This document shows positions 40,765 to 49,515 of a DNA stretch of 64,000 nt, piece after piece (position 1 is the first letter of the stretch; the number at the start of each line of letters is the position of its first letter). Location of the stretch: the NCBI GenBank assembly GCA_014360825.1, contig JACIWT010000004.1:124001-188000 (forward strand). Direction: 5' to 3'. Source of the DNA: Chloroflexota bacterium (GTDB lineage: Bacteria; Chloroflexota; Anaerolineae; UBA2200; JACIWT01). The notes beneath the pieces were generated by a model that saw only the letters and a program-made list of their open reading frames with translations, was not told the DNA's origin and searched no databases. The position numbers were made by a program, and so were the translations under genes.

Positions 40765-41450
40765 ACCCCCATCCCTCCTGCTGTCCGGCGTCCCAGCCAC
40801 AGGGCAGCCAAGCCCAATAGTGCCGCCTCGGTGAGAGCCAAGACCGCCAACACCAACGTTCCATCCATCCAGAACTCCAGCGGGAAAAGTTGGATGAGCG
40901 TATCGCTGTAGGCGAAAAGCCACGTCTCGCCCTCAAAGAACATGCGGTGGAAGAGGACGAAGAAGGCGTCGAAGTTCAGAAATGCCACCAGGCCGACGCC
41001 CAGGATGAAGGCTATCAGCAAGATACATCCGCGCACCACGTAGGAGGCCGCCACCGGGCGGGTCTCTGGGTCGAGGAGCAAGAGCGCCAGCCCGGCGAGC
41101 ATCACCACGCCGCAGATGAACTGCGCCGCCATCATCCCACCCACCACCGCCTTCACGTCCACCATATGGCGGATCTCCCGCTCGTTGTAGGCGGGGCCCT
41201 GCCGCGTGGACATACTCCGCAGATAACCTTCATCCTCGTTGGACCGCAGGTAGTGGACGGTCTGTAGCGCCAGCCCCAGCCGCTCGTTGGCAGTGTAGCG
41301 CTCAGATGGCGGAAAGCCGGGGCGGCTGTATTCCCAAGCGATGTAGGCTGGCGTCAGCAGGAAATAGAGGTTGGAAAGCAATAGGAAGCCGGGGACTGCC
41401 AGCACGACCAGTGTTTTTGTCAGGGTCCTTACCACAGGTGGTAATCGCAT
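40761..41450 (-). CDS. integral membrane protein, TIGR01906/DUF1461 family
   Basis: The 229-residue protein has four hydrophobic segments (about residues 8-34, 105-127, 138-160 and 198-221) and the family signature NFDAFFVLFHRMFFEGETWLF with LFPLEFWMD. The function of this family is not known. It begins right after the deacetylase stop, with GGGGAG before the ATG, and overlaps the HD gene by 4 bp, so translation of the three is coupled. Confidence 0.87.
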   Translation of the reverse strand: MRLPPVVRTLTKTLVVLAVPGFLLLSNLYFLLTPAYIAWEYSRPGFPPSERYTANERLGLALQTVHYLRSNEDEGYLRSMSTRQGPAYNEREIRHMVDVKAVVGGMMAAQFICGVVMLAGLALLLLDPETRPVAASYVVRGCILLIAFILGVGLVAFLNFDAFFVLFHRMFFEGETWLFAYSDTLIQLFPLEFWMDGTLVLAVLALTEAALLGLAALWLGRRTAGGMGV

Positions 41451-41451
41451 C

Positions 41452-42237
41452 TCACTCCCCCATCCAGAAACGTTCCGCGTACCCTTGGCCCCCCGCTACC
41501 GAGGCGCAATATGCCCGCACGCGCTGAGCCATGGCTTCCGCGCTGCCGAAAAGCATGCCTATTTGTGAGACGTAATGCCGGATGGCGGCGATACGTGCTG
41601 CCACATCCTCTTCTGCCAGCGGACGCACGAGGGGCCGTACAGGAAGCGTGTGGGCCGAAAGGGCCATCTCCAGTCCGGTGGGATTCTCCACGTACGGGAA
41701 GTCCTCGTAGAAGACGATTCGCGGCGACACGGTCACAACATATCGCGCCACCCGGCTGACCACCTGGTGGTCTACGTGACGACCTGCTCCCAACGGCAGA
41801 TACACGCTCGTGAGCCCTGGCTTGATGTGAGGCCGCACCGCCCCCGCGATGTCGGCGCTCAGATTCTCCTCGCCGGGGTGCACCTCGCCGAGGATGGCAT
41901 CCTCGGAAGCGTACAGGAACGTCCCGTCCGTCGGATGGCGGCGGTAGATACAATCGAGGAAATCGAGGTGCAGGTAATCGGCGCCCAGGAAGCGCAGGGC
42001 AATACTATCCTCCGCCCGTCGCACCCTCACCGGGTCTGGTGGACTCCCCCAGCGGCGGTGCTGTTCCAGGGCGAAAGGTGACAGGTTCTCGTAGTCCGGG
42101 ATACCCGCACAGCAGGTGATGACGAGCACGCCCTCGCCATGGGATGTCTGCTGGTAGATAGTTCCCCCGCAGGACAGTACTGCGTCGTCCGGGTGCGGCG
42201 ACAGATACACATGTTGATACGAGCGGTCTGGAGGCAT
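41452..42237 (-). CDS. PIG-L (LmbE) family deacetylase
   Basis: This 261-residue protein has the zinc-binding start HVYLSPHPDDAVLSCGG, and the third ligand in GAGRHVDHQVV, which define the PIG-L family of N-acetylglucosamine-type deacetylases. The substrate cannot be told from sequence: members act on GlcNAc derivatives in bacillithiol, mycothiol and antibiotic pathways. TGAGG precedes the ATG. It lies 17 bases after ssnA in the same run of genes. Confidence 0.9.
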   Translation of the reverse strand: MPPDRSYQHVYLSPHPDDAVLSCGGTIYQQTSHGEGVLVITCCAGIPDYENLSPFALEQHRRWGSPPDPVRVRRAEDSIALRFLGADYLHLDFLDCIYRRHPTDGTFLYASEDAILGEVHPGEENLSADIAGAVRPHIKPGLTSVYLPLGAGRHVDHQVVSRVARYVVTVSPRIVFYEDFPYVENPTGLEMALSAHTLPVRPLVRPLAEEDVAARIAAIRHYVSQIGMLFGSAEAMAQRVRAYCASVAGGQGYAERFWMGE

Positions 42238-42254
42238 GTGTGCCTCAGTGTTGT

Positions 42255-43598
42255 TTATTCCAGCTCCTTATATCGCTGCCACACCGCTGCCGACAGTTCC
42301 CGCGCTCTGGCCGCAATCGTGGCCTCATCCAGCGTCAGCAGTACCCGATCGCGCATCAGCCACCTGCCAGCAACCATAGTGGAGGTAATGGCACTGGCCT
42401 CGAAGCCAAACAGGATGTGCCAGGGCAGGTTGCCCGCTGTCAACTCGGTGAAGGGGTGATAGTCCACCAGAATCAGATCCGCATAGGCACCAGGTGAAAT
42501 CTCCCCCACCGCTGCCTCAGGCCAGAATATCCGCGCCAGGGCTGCGTTGTTGGTAACTGCCATCCGTATGATGTCATACCCGTTCGCCCGTCGCGGGTCA
42601 CCGTGCCAGAGTTTGTGCACCAGATAGGCCGCCTTCCACTCGGCCCACATGTTGTTGCTGAAACCATCGTTCCCCATCGCCACCTTGATTCCGCCGCGCA
42701 GCATCGTCTCCACTGGGGCGACGCCAACGGCGTTGTTCATGTTAGAGCGGGGTTGGTGCGTGACCCAGGTGCCTGTATCGCGCAGGATCTCCATCTCCCA
42801 GGCGTCCACGTGCACGCAGTGTGCCAGGATGCTCTTGGGGCCGAGGATGCCGGCGTCGTGGAGGCGCTCGATGACCCGCTTCCCGCTGCGGCGCAGACTG
42901 TCTTCCTGGTCCGCCACCCCCTCGGCCGCGTGGATGTGAAAGCCAGTGTCCAGCCCTTTCGCCGCCGCCACGCAGTCCGCCAACGTCTCGTCCGAGAGAG
43001 TGAGGGAGGCGTGCAGGCCGAAGGATGCCCCCAGCAACGGATTGTCCATTCCCCGAACGGCCTTCAGGAAGCGGACGTTCTCCTCGATGCCAGCCAAAGC
43101 CTGGCCTCGGCCGTTGCGATCGGTTACCTCGTAGCACAGGCTGGCCCGCAGGCCGGCCCCAGTCACTGCGTCGGCGATCTGATCCAGGCTGCCACCAATG
43201 GCGGACGGACTGGCATGATGGTCTATCAGCGTGGTGGTCCCGTGTTTGATGGCATCCACCAGGCACACCAGCGCACTGTACTTGACGTCTTCATCCAACA
43301 GTGCGCGGTCCAATCGCCACCACAGTTTTCCCAGGATCTCGGGGAAGTCGCGCGGTGGGTCGCCGGGGATGGCCATGCCCCGGGCAAACGCGCCGTAGAA
43401 GTGGGTGTGGGCGCAGATATTCCCCGGCATAATCAATTGTCCCCGCGCATCCACGATTTCGTCGTTTGGGTAAGCCTTCTTCAGGCTGGGGGTCGCGCCC
43501 ACATCTGTGATCAGCGCTCCTTCCACGCGAACAGCGCCGTTCTCGATAATCTTGTTCGCCTCGCCAAAGGTAATCACACGACCATTTGTGATGAGCAT
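42255..43598 (-). CDS. ssnA: SsnA-type aminohydrolase
   Basis: The 447-residue protein is a metal-dependent amidohydrolase of the SsnA type, a family of uncertain substrate genetically tied to selenium-dependent molybdenum hydroxylases. Metal ligands are seen in HTHFYG, HIHAAEG, LAHCVH and GNDGFSN. The second motif DHHASPSAIGGSL and the general length agree with SsnA rather than with guanine deaminase, although the difference is subtle. AGGAGG precedes the ATG. It follows ygfK after 20 bases, the pairing seen in E. coli and Clostridia. Confidence 0.85.
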   Translation of the reverse strand: MLITNGRVITFGEANKIIENGAVRVEGALITDVGATPSLKKAYPNDEIVDARGQLIMPGNICAHTHFYGAFARGMAIPGDPPRDFPEILGKLWWRLDRALLDEDVKYSALVCLVDAIKHGTTTLIDHHASPSAIGGSLDQIADAVTGAGLRASLCYEVTDRNGRGQALAGIEENVRFLKAVRGMDNPLLGASFGLHASLTLSDETLADCVAAAKGLDTGFHIHAAEGVADQEDSLRRSGKRVIERLHDAGILGPKSILAHCVHVDAWEMEILRDTGTWVTHQPRSNMNNAVGVAPVETMLRGGIKVAMGNDGFSNNMWAEWKAAYLVHKLWHGDPRRANGYDIIRMAVTNNAALARIFWPEAAVGEISPGAYADLILVDYHPFTELTAGNLPWHILFGFEASAITSTMVAGRWLMRDRVLLTLDEATIAARARELSAAVWQRYKELE

Positions 43599-43618
43599 AA
43601 TCTTTCCTCCTCGTTTGG

Positions 43619-46600
43619 CTACACCAACAAGAAAGGCAAAGATGCAGTAACGCCCTTGAGGATCAGCGCCATCTCGGCCGCTTCCCTCAGGGAGAGAATG
43701 CCCGCGAACGCCTCTTTCAATGCTATCTCCTTGACCTGAAAATCGGGCGAGAATCGCACTTTTACCCGTGCGTTCTCGAATTCGACTCCATCATCCATCA
43801 TCGTGAGTCGCGACTCCTGGCCCCCTTCCCGCCACCGGATGGTGCTCCCCCGGATAACAAACGCGTTATCGCTCTCTTTGGCGAAGTCGCTTTCCTGCAA
43901 GAAAAGCCGGGGCTTTTCCTGATAAGGCTTGCCGGCGTGGACGCAGAACGTGGCGCAGTTGCCGCACTCGTTGCAGAAATCGTCCACGTGGATGATCTGC
44001 CGCACCTGCTTCACCTGGAATGGCTCCGTCCCGGCTACTGTTAGTTTGCCATCACGGCATGAGAGTTGGGGGATCATCAGGCTCACTGGCGAGACCAGGT
44101 AAGTGTAGTTGGCCCGGTTGGGGCAGACTTCGACGCACTTATCGCAGAGGGTGGAGCATTGCAGGCAGCGAGCAGCCTCGCTGCGCGCTACGCTTTCCGT
44201 CAGCGTGTGCTCGACGAGATCAAAGCCACCACGCTGGGTCACCGGGAGCATCTCCGGCTGATGTTGCAACTCTTTTCTGGCCCGGATGCGCTTCACTTTC
44301 CAGATATCTTCCCCGGAGAGCAGCGCCGGATGGGAGGGCAAGGGTTCAAACGCGATGCCCAGTTGCGCGCAAATTGCTTCGGCTGCCCGGCGACCATCGG
44401 CGCAGGCCTCGATGACGGTAGCCGGCCCACGCACGATATCCCCACCCGCATACACCCGCGGTGTGCCCGCCTGCCCGGTCTTAGGATCCACCAGGATCGT
44501 CCCATCCTTGCCCAGGGAGACGCCACTGCCATGCAGGAAGGCGACATCCGGCGCTTGCCCGATGGCTACGATAATGGAATCGGCCTCTAACTTGAACTCG
44601 CTTCCTGGGATGGGAACCGGCTTCCGGCGACCATCCGCCTCGGGCTCGCCCAATCTATTGCGGATGCATTCCAACGCTGCCACGTGCCCGTTCTCTCGGA
44701 TCACCCGGAGGGGAGAAACGAGTTCTTCCAAGATATTGCCCTCTTCCAACAGAGCCTCTATTTCTTCCTCTGCGGCCGGCATCTCCGCCCGTGTGCGGCG
44801 GTAGAGGACGGTTGCTGGCCGACCGGAGAGCCTTTGTGCCGTTCGGGCGGCATCCATCGCCGTGTTGCCGCCGCCGATCACCAACACCCTGGAACCCAGA
44901 TGCAGTCTTTCCCCCCGAGCCACCCGACCCAGAAAATCGAGGGCGCCAAAGACGCCTTCTCCCTCGATCCCTTCTATGCGGAGTGGAGCATCCTTTTGAA
45001 AGCCACAAGCGACATACACCGCATCGAAACCCTGCTGCAAGAGGCTTTCTGGCGGCGTGGTGATGGGGTGATGGAGTCGGATAGCGACGCCCATCGCGGC
45101 GATGCGGTCAATATCCCCCTGGACGATACTTGGAGGCAAGCGGAAGTGTGGTGCAATTGCCAACATTCCGCCGGCCACGTCCTTGGCCTCGAAGATAGTG
45201 ACCTGGACGCCCTTCAGCGCCAGGAAGTAGGCAGCCGCCAGCCCGGAAGGACCGCTGCCGATGATAGCCACCTTGTGGTCGGTTTTCTTGGTCGGCGACA
45301 CGGGAACGCTCCCGCTTTCAGCGGCAAACCGCTTCAGCGTCCGGATGGCCACTGGCTCGTCGTAGTTGTTCCGCGTGCAGCGGGTCTGGCAGAGATGGGT
45401 GCAGACGTAGCCAGTCACGCCCGGCAGTGGGTTGCGGGCCAGGATGACCTCCAGCGCCCGGTCGTATTCGCCCTGAGCGATCCACCAGGTATATTCGGGC
45501 ACATCCTGGCATACCGCGCACTGCTCCACACAGGGAGCAGCCACGCAGTCGAATAATTCCAGCCCCGATTCGACCTTGGGCAGGCCGTAGGGATGGTATT
45601 GTTTTTTGTAACGCCGGGCACGCAGGGCGTCGGCAGCCGCGTGCTCCAAATTCGCCAATTTGTCCCGCGCCAGTTCATCCAGGCTGGCCACACCTCGCTC
45701 GCGCATATCGGCTTCCAGGCGTTCCAAGTATTGGAGCAGCCTGGAATAACCACCGGGCTTGAGCAGGTCTGTGACCGCCGTGACTGGCTTAGCGCCAGCA
45801 GCCAGGATGGTGGTAACATTGAATGCATCGGCCCCGGCCGAATACGAGACGTTCAGATCGCCATTGAACTCCCGAGACAGTTTGTAGAACAGGTTCATGG
45901 TGATAGGATAGAGGGCGCGCCCCGACATGTACATCTCATTGCCGGGGAGATACCCCTTGTGATTCGTCATCGCTAGGGTATTGCTCAGTTTGATGCCGAA
46001 GGTCAGGTTGTGCGCGGCAGCCACCTGCTGGAGCGCGCGAATCAATGTCACTGCCCGATCGTATTGCAGATCGTGCTCGAACACGGCGTCGGGGATCTGG
46101 ATCTCGCCATATCCCAGGTCCTCGTGGAGGATGCGCATCACCATTTCTTTGCCCAGTAGGGTGGGATTCAGCTTGACGATGGTGTGCAGGCCCCTCTCCA
46201 CCAAGAGGTAGCGGGCGATCCGCTCGATCTCGTCGGGAGGGCAGCCGTGCATCGTGGACAGAGTAACATTATTGGTCAAACGGGATGGGATTTCCACGTC
46301 GGCGAACTGGGGGAACCGCTCGCGCAGAACGCCCCGGATCTCGGCGATCTCCTCCGACGCATCCACCAGCCGGTCCATGAAACGGGTCATAGGCGGACTC
46401 TGAATCCCCTCCAGATTGTAGCCCACGCTCATATTGAAGATAGTGCCCAGGGGGAAGTCCTCAAAACCGAGAAGTCGGCGCAAGATGTGGATCAGCGCCC
46501 AGGCCTTGATGTATTCGTAAGCGGACTGGTCAAGTTTGAGTTCCTGCGACCATTCTACGTTATATCCCTCATCCTCCATGTCAATGCAAGGCCGGGGGAT

Positions 46601-46885
46601 CTGCAGTTCGTCCATAATTTGCACGGTCTTCAGTTCGATGAAACGCCCGCCGGAGAGCCAGGCACAGAGGATGTTCTGCGCCAACTGGGTGTGCGGTCCC
46701 GCGCCCGGACCGATAGGAGTAGCCAAGTATTGCCCGAACATGTTTGCAATGGCGTAGGGGCTCTCGTTCCTGGGGGTGTAGAAGAGAGAGCGGTGAATCC
46801 CGAAGATGGATTCGTGCTGCTGGTATTCAGTCAGGATGCGGCTGAGAAGGATGTCAAAGGGTTGCACTCTCATCTTGTCGGACAT
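43619..46885 (-). CDS. ygfK: YgfK-type putative selenate reductase / Fe-S flavoprotein
   Basis: The 1088-residue protein starts MSDKMRVQPFDILLSRILTEYQQ, nearly the YgfK pattern, behind GAGGAGG. The N-terminal third resembles dihydropyrimidine/dihydroorotate dehydrogenase barrels (PIGPGAGPHTQLAQN, FIELKTVQIMD). The middle is a GltD-like unit with cysteine-rich region (CVEQCAVCQDVPEY) and two dinucleotide folds (IIGSGPSGLAAAYFLALKG, VLVIGGGNTAMDAARTAQRL). The C-terminus has ferredoxin-type clusters (CLQCSTLCDKCVEVCPN, CNECGNCATFCVHAGK). It likely transfers electrons in the selenium/molybdenum hydroxylase pathway; its exact reaction is not established. Confidence 0.9.
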   Translation of the reverse strand: MSDKMRVQPFDILLSRILTEYQQHESIFGIHRSLFYTPRNESPYAIANMFGQYLATPIGPGAGPHTQLAQNILCAWLSGGRFIELKTVQIMDELQIPRPCIDMEDEGYNVEWSQELKLDQSAYEYIKAWALIHILRRLLGFEDFPLGTIFNMSVGYNLEGIQSPPMTRFMDRLVDASEEIAEIRGVLRERFPQFADVEIPSRLTNNVTLSTMHGCPPDEIERIARYLLVERGLHTIVKLNPTLLGKEMVMRILHEDLGYGEIQIPDAVFEHDLQYDRAVTLIRALQQVAAAHNLTFGIKLSNTLAMTNHKGYLPGNEMYMSGRALYPITMNLFYKLSREFNGDLNVSYSAGADAFNVTTILAAGAKPVTAVTDLLKPGGYSRLLQYLERLEADMRERGVASLDELARDKLANLEHAAADALRARRYKKQYHPYGLPKVESGLELFDCVAAPCVEQCAVCQDVPEYTWWIAQGEYDRALEVILARNPLPGVTGYVCTHLCQTRCTRNNYDEPVAIRTLKRFAAESGSVPVSPTKKTDHKVAIIGSGPSGLAAAYFLALKGVQVTIFEAKDVAGGMLAIAPHFRLPPSIVQGDIDRIAAMGVAIRLHHPITTPPESLLQQGFDAVYVACGFQKDAPLRIEGIEGEGVFGALDFLGRVARGERLHLGSRVLVIGGGNTAMDAARTAQRLSGRPATVLYRRTRAEMPAAEEEIEALLEEGNILEELVSPLRVIRENGHVAALECIRNRLGEPEADGRRKPVPIPGSEFKLEADSIIVAIGQAPDVAFLHGSGVSLGKDGTILVDPKTGQAGTPRVYAGGDIVRGPATVIEACADGRRAAEAICAQLGIAFEPLPSHPALLSGEDIWKVKRIRARKELQHQPEMLPVTQRGGFDLVEHTLTESVARSEAARCLQCSTLCDKCVEVCPNRANYTYLVSPVSLMIPQLSCRDGKLTVAGTEPFQVKQVRQIIHVDDFCNECGNCATFCVHAGKPYQEKPRLFLQESDFAKESDNAFVIRGSTIRWREGGQESRLTMMDDGVEFENARVKVRFSPDFQVKEIALKEAFAGILSLREAAEMALILKGVTASLPFLLV

Positions 46886-46925
46886 GTGTTTCCTCCTCAC
46901 CAAATGTGCCTGCCGAGTCAACTGT

Positions 46926-46954
46926 ATTATGCCATAGATCAGCCGATTTGTCCA
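46926..46954 (-). promoter_or_regulatory. promoter of the ygfK-ssnA run
   Basis: On the minus strand TGGACA (46954-46949) and CATAAT (46931-46926) are 17 bases apart, giving a leader of about 34 bases before ygfK. Confidence 0.65.
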
Positions 46955-46997
46955 GCATTGCCATCGAATAGCCCAGGAGCAAGGACTCCCGCTGGCC

Positions 46998-47027
46998 TTG
47001 CCATTTGTGAACTGCGTCCAGTATAAT
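46998..47027 (+). promoter_or_regulatory. promoter of the small membrane protein - yqeC/mocA genes
   Basis: TTGCCA (46998-47003) and TATAAT (47022-47027) are 18 bases apart. It is divergent from the ygfK promoter with about 45 bases between the -35 boxes. Confidence 0.68.
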
Positions 47028-47064
47028 TATTTGCTAAGCAGAGAGCGTGGTAGAGGAGGATATT

Positions 47065-47319
47065 ATGTCAACAGAAAAGGCGAAGCCTACACTGTGGCAA
47101 CGCATCAGTGGGCCGGTCAAAGTGGGGCTTTTCTTCGCCCTGGTCGCCATCATCCTCTCGCTGATCGGCCTGATCCGCGATTCCAACCTGTCGCTGCAGA
47201 ATTTCGTCTTGGTGGTGCTGATTTCCGGCGGGTCGTGGGGCCTGGTCAGTTGGGCCATCGCCCAGGCTGTGGTGGACGTGGACCGCGACGTAGCCGAGCG
47301 AAAGCCCGACGATGACTGA
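47065..47319 (+). CDS. hypothetical small membrane protein, 84 residues
   Basis: I do not recognise this protein. It has a basic start (STEKAKPTLWQRISGPVK), two transmembrane helices (about residues 19-39 and 45-66) and an acidic end (DRDVAERKPDDD). The ATG at 47065 is preferred over 47047 because GAGGAGG sits six bases before it. It lies 32 bases before the yqeC-mocA fusion gene and shares its promoter. It may be unrelated to selenium metabolism. Confidence 0.75.
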   Translation: MSTEKAKPTLWQRISGPVKVGLFFALVAIILSLIGLIRDSNLSLQNFVLVVLISGGSWGLVSWAIAQAVVDVDRDVAERKPDDD

Positions 47320-47351
47320 GAACCCTTCTGGCCCATCCCACGGAGGACCCA

Positions 47352-48713
47352 TTGAGAATCGCGCGGGCGCTCGGTGAAGTCCGTCCGGGTACATTCTGCG
47401 TCTCTTTCGTCGGTGCGGGAGGAAAGACCAGCGCCATGTTTGCCCTGGCCCAGGAACTGGCAGCAGCAAATCGGCGTGTGGTCGTTACCACAACCACCCA
47501 CATCCGCCCTCCCACACCTGAGCAAGCAGGTGCTCTTTGTCTCAGCGAGGATGCAGATGCACTGCGGCACGATATCGGCGCGGCTTTCGAAAAGACCCCC
47601 ATCGTCTGCGCTGCGGCCGGACACACGCCCGAAAACAAGTTGCGCGGACTTGAGCCCGATGTCGTTTGCTTGCTGATGGGCGTGGCCGATGCCATTCTCG
47701 TAGAGGCCGATGGAGCGCGAGGGCTCTCTATCAAAGCGCCGGCTGAGTACGAGCCGGTCATCCCACCGTGCACCCACATCGTCATCCCTGTGGTGGGGAT
47801 GGACGCCTTAGGTGCTCCTCTGGACTCCCGCATCGCCCACCGCCCCGACCGGATAGCAACGCTGACGGACACCCCACCGGGAACACCCATCACCGAGGAC
47901 ACCATCACCCGCTTGCTCACCCACCCCGACGGCGCCCTTAAAGGCGTTCCGCCAGGGGCAAAGGTGATGCCCCTGCTGAACAAAGTGGAAGATGAATCCA
48001 CGCTGGTCGCAGCCCGTGCCATCGCCCGGCATCTCAAAAATCACCATGCGATCTCGCGGGTCCTGCTCGGTTCGGTTTCCAGTCCAGATCCCATAACCGA
48101 GGTATGGCGCAAAGTGGGGGCGGTGATCCTCGCCGCGGGCGGATCGCGCCGCTTCGGGCGACCCAAACAGCTCCTCCTCTACCGAGGCACGACGCTATTG
48201 CAGCACGCAATTCGCGTTGTCTGCGATGCTCCATTGGATCAAGTCGTCCTGGTTCTGGGCTATGGGGCTATGCGAATCCGGGAGGCCCTTGACTTGAGCG
48301 CACTGCCCTACCCCGTGGACGTAGTGGTCAACAAGCGCTGGGCAGAAGGCATCTCTACATCCATTCGGGTTGGGCTCGGCGTGCTACGCCCGGAAATAGA
48401 CGCTGCCCTCTTCATCCTGGCGGATTATCCGGGCATTTCAACTCGCCTGATGGAGGAACTACTGCTCGCCTATTATGGTTGCGAGTATCCCATCGTAGCG
48501 CCCACCTACCGGGGGCAACGGGGCAACCCCGTTCTCTTCGACCGCCTACTCTTCGACGAATTAGCGAGTTTGCAGGGCGACATAGGTGGTCGCACGCTCA
48601 TAGCCCGTTATCAGGACCGCACGCATTTGGTAGAAGTGGAGGATGATGCCATTCTGTACGATGTGGATACTCTGGCCGATTACCAGCAGGTTATGGAAAG
48701 GTGGGGAAAGTGA
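47352..48713 (+). CDS. yqeC-mocA: YqeC-MocA fusion: selenium/molybdenum hydroxylase accessory protein
   Basis: The 453-residue protein joins two normally separate accessory factors. Residues about 1-215 are YqeC-like, with a P-loop (FVGAGGKTSAMF), TTTTHIRPP and VEADGARGLSIKAP. Residues about 255-450 are a MocA/YgfJ-type nucleotidyltransferase that attaches CMP or similar to the molybdenum cofactor: GAVILAAGGSRRFGRPKQLLLYRG, EGISTSIRVGL and ADYPGIS. The start is TTG with GGAGG five bases upstream. Both parts belong to the same pathway as ygfK-ssnA nearby. The fusion ties YqeC function to cofactor maturation. Confidence 0.85.
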   Translation: MRIARALGEVRPGTFCVSFVGAGGKTSAMFALAQELAAANRRVVVTTTTHIRPPTPEQAGALCLSEDADALRHDIGAAFEKTPIVCAAAGHTPENKLRGLEPDVVCLLMGVADAILVEADGARGLSIKAPAEYEPVIPPCTHIVIPVVGMDALGAPLDSRIAHRPDRIATLTDTPPGTPITEDTITRLLTHPDGALKGVPPGAKVMPLLNKVEDESTLVAARAIARHLKNHHAISRVLLGSVSSPDPITEVWRKVGAVILAAGGSRRFGRPKQLLLYRGTTLLQHAIRVVCDAPLDQVVLVLGYGAMRIREALDLSALPYPVDVVVNKRWAEGISTSIRVGLGVLRPEIDAALFILADYPGISTRLMEELLLAYYGCEYPIVAPTYRGQRGNPVLFDRLLFDELASLQGDIGGRTLIARYQDRTHLVEVEDDAILYDVDTLADYQQVMERWGK

Positions 48714-49513
48714 CTGAACTCCGCGATATCGAGTGCTTCCTGATAGACTTGGATGGTGTACTGTACCGTGGCTCCCAGCCCACCCCCGGCGCGGACTCCT
48801 TCCTGGCGCTCCTGCGGCGAGCGGGGCGGAAGTTCCTCCTGCTCACCAACAATTCCACCCGCACGCCGGAGCAAAACGTGGATCATTTGGCCAGTATGGG
48901 CATCCATATATCGCCTGCAGAATTACTCACTTCGGCCCAGGCAACGGCAGCCTACCTGGCTACAATGGTCCCCGCTGGCACGGGTGTATATTTCATCGGC
49001 GAGGATGGTGTGCGCGAGGCGCTACGGCAGGCCGGCTTTATGGACGCGGGGATGGATGCCACCGTTGTAGTGGTGGGGTTGGACCGCCAACTCACTTACG
49101 CGAAACTGCGCACCGCTGCACTGGCCGTCCGGCGCGGCGCGCAATTGATTGCCACCAACTCCGACCGCACCCTGCCCTTAGAAGAGGGCCTGGTGCCCGG
49201 TGCTGGTGCTATCCTCGCCGCGGTCGAGACCGCCACAGACGTTCGCGCCACCGTGATCGGGAAGCCACACCGACCGATGTTCGACATCGCCCTGCGCCAG
49301 ATAGGTGCTTGCCCAGAACGCACTGCTATTATCGGCGACCGATTGGATACAGACATCCTGGGTGGCCACAATGCCGGATTGGCCACGATCCTGGTGCTCA
49401 CCGGGGTCGCGCGACGCGAAGAAATCGAGGGTGCCCCAGTGAAGCCAGACTGGGTTTTCGACAACCTGGAGGTTCTGGGTCAAGCCTGCGCCCGGGCTTG
49501 GAAGATGGATTGA
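48710..49513 (+). CDS. HAD-IIA phosphatase (NagD-like)
   Basis: This 267-residue haloacid-dehalogenase phosphatase has the nucleophile motif [24 protein letters not shown] for motif II, and the Mg-binding [11 protein letters not shown] at the end, with the NagD-type cap between. The GTG at 48710 overlaps the previous stop in GTGA, which is favoured over a GTG three codons earlier. The group dephosphorylates small metabolites such as UMP or phosphoglycolate; the substrate here is not defined. rlmN follows after 2 bases. Confidence 0.88.
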   Translation: MTELRDIECFLIDLDGVLYRGSQPTPGADSFLALLRRAGRKFLLLTNNSTRTPEQNVDHLASMGIHISPAELLTSAQATAAYLATMVPAGTGVYFIGEDGVREALRQAGFMDAGMDATVVVVGLDRQLTYAKLRTAALAVRRGAQLIATNSDRTLPLEEGLVPGAGAILAAVETATDVRATVIGKPHRPMFDIALRQIGACPERTAIIGDRLDTDILGGHNAGLATILVLTGVARREEIEGAPVKPDWVFDNLEVLGQACARAWKMD

Positions 49514-49515
49514 CA

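Noticed and set aside
42603-43739. Plus-strand frame of 378 codons over ssnA
   Set aside because: ssnA on the minus strand has all metal ligands. The plus frame has no recognisable domain and crosses the end of ygfK.
48733-49515. Extended open frame upstream of rlmN
   Set aside because: It runs antiphase through the HAD phosphatase gene and gives a His/Arg/Pro-rich sequence without any domain. rlmN begins at 49516.
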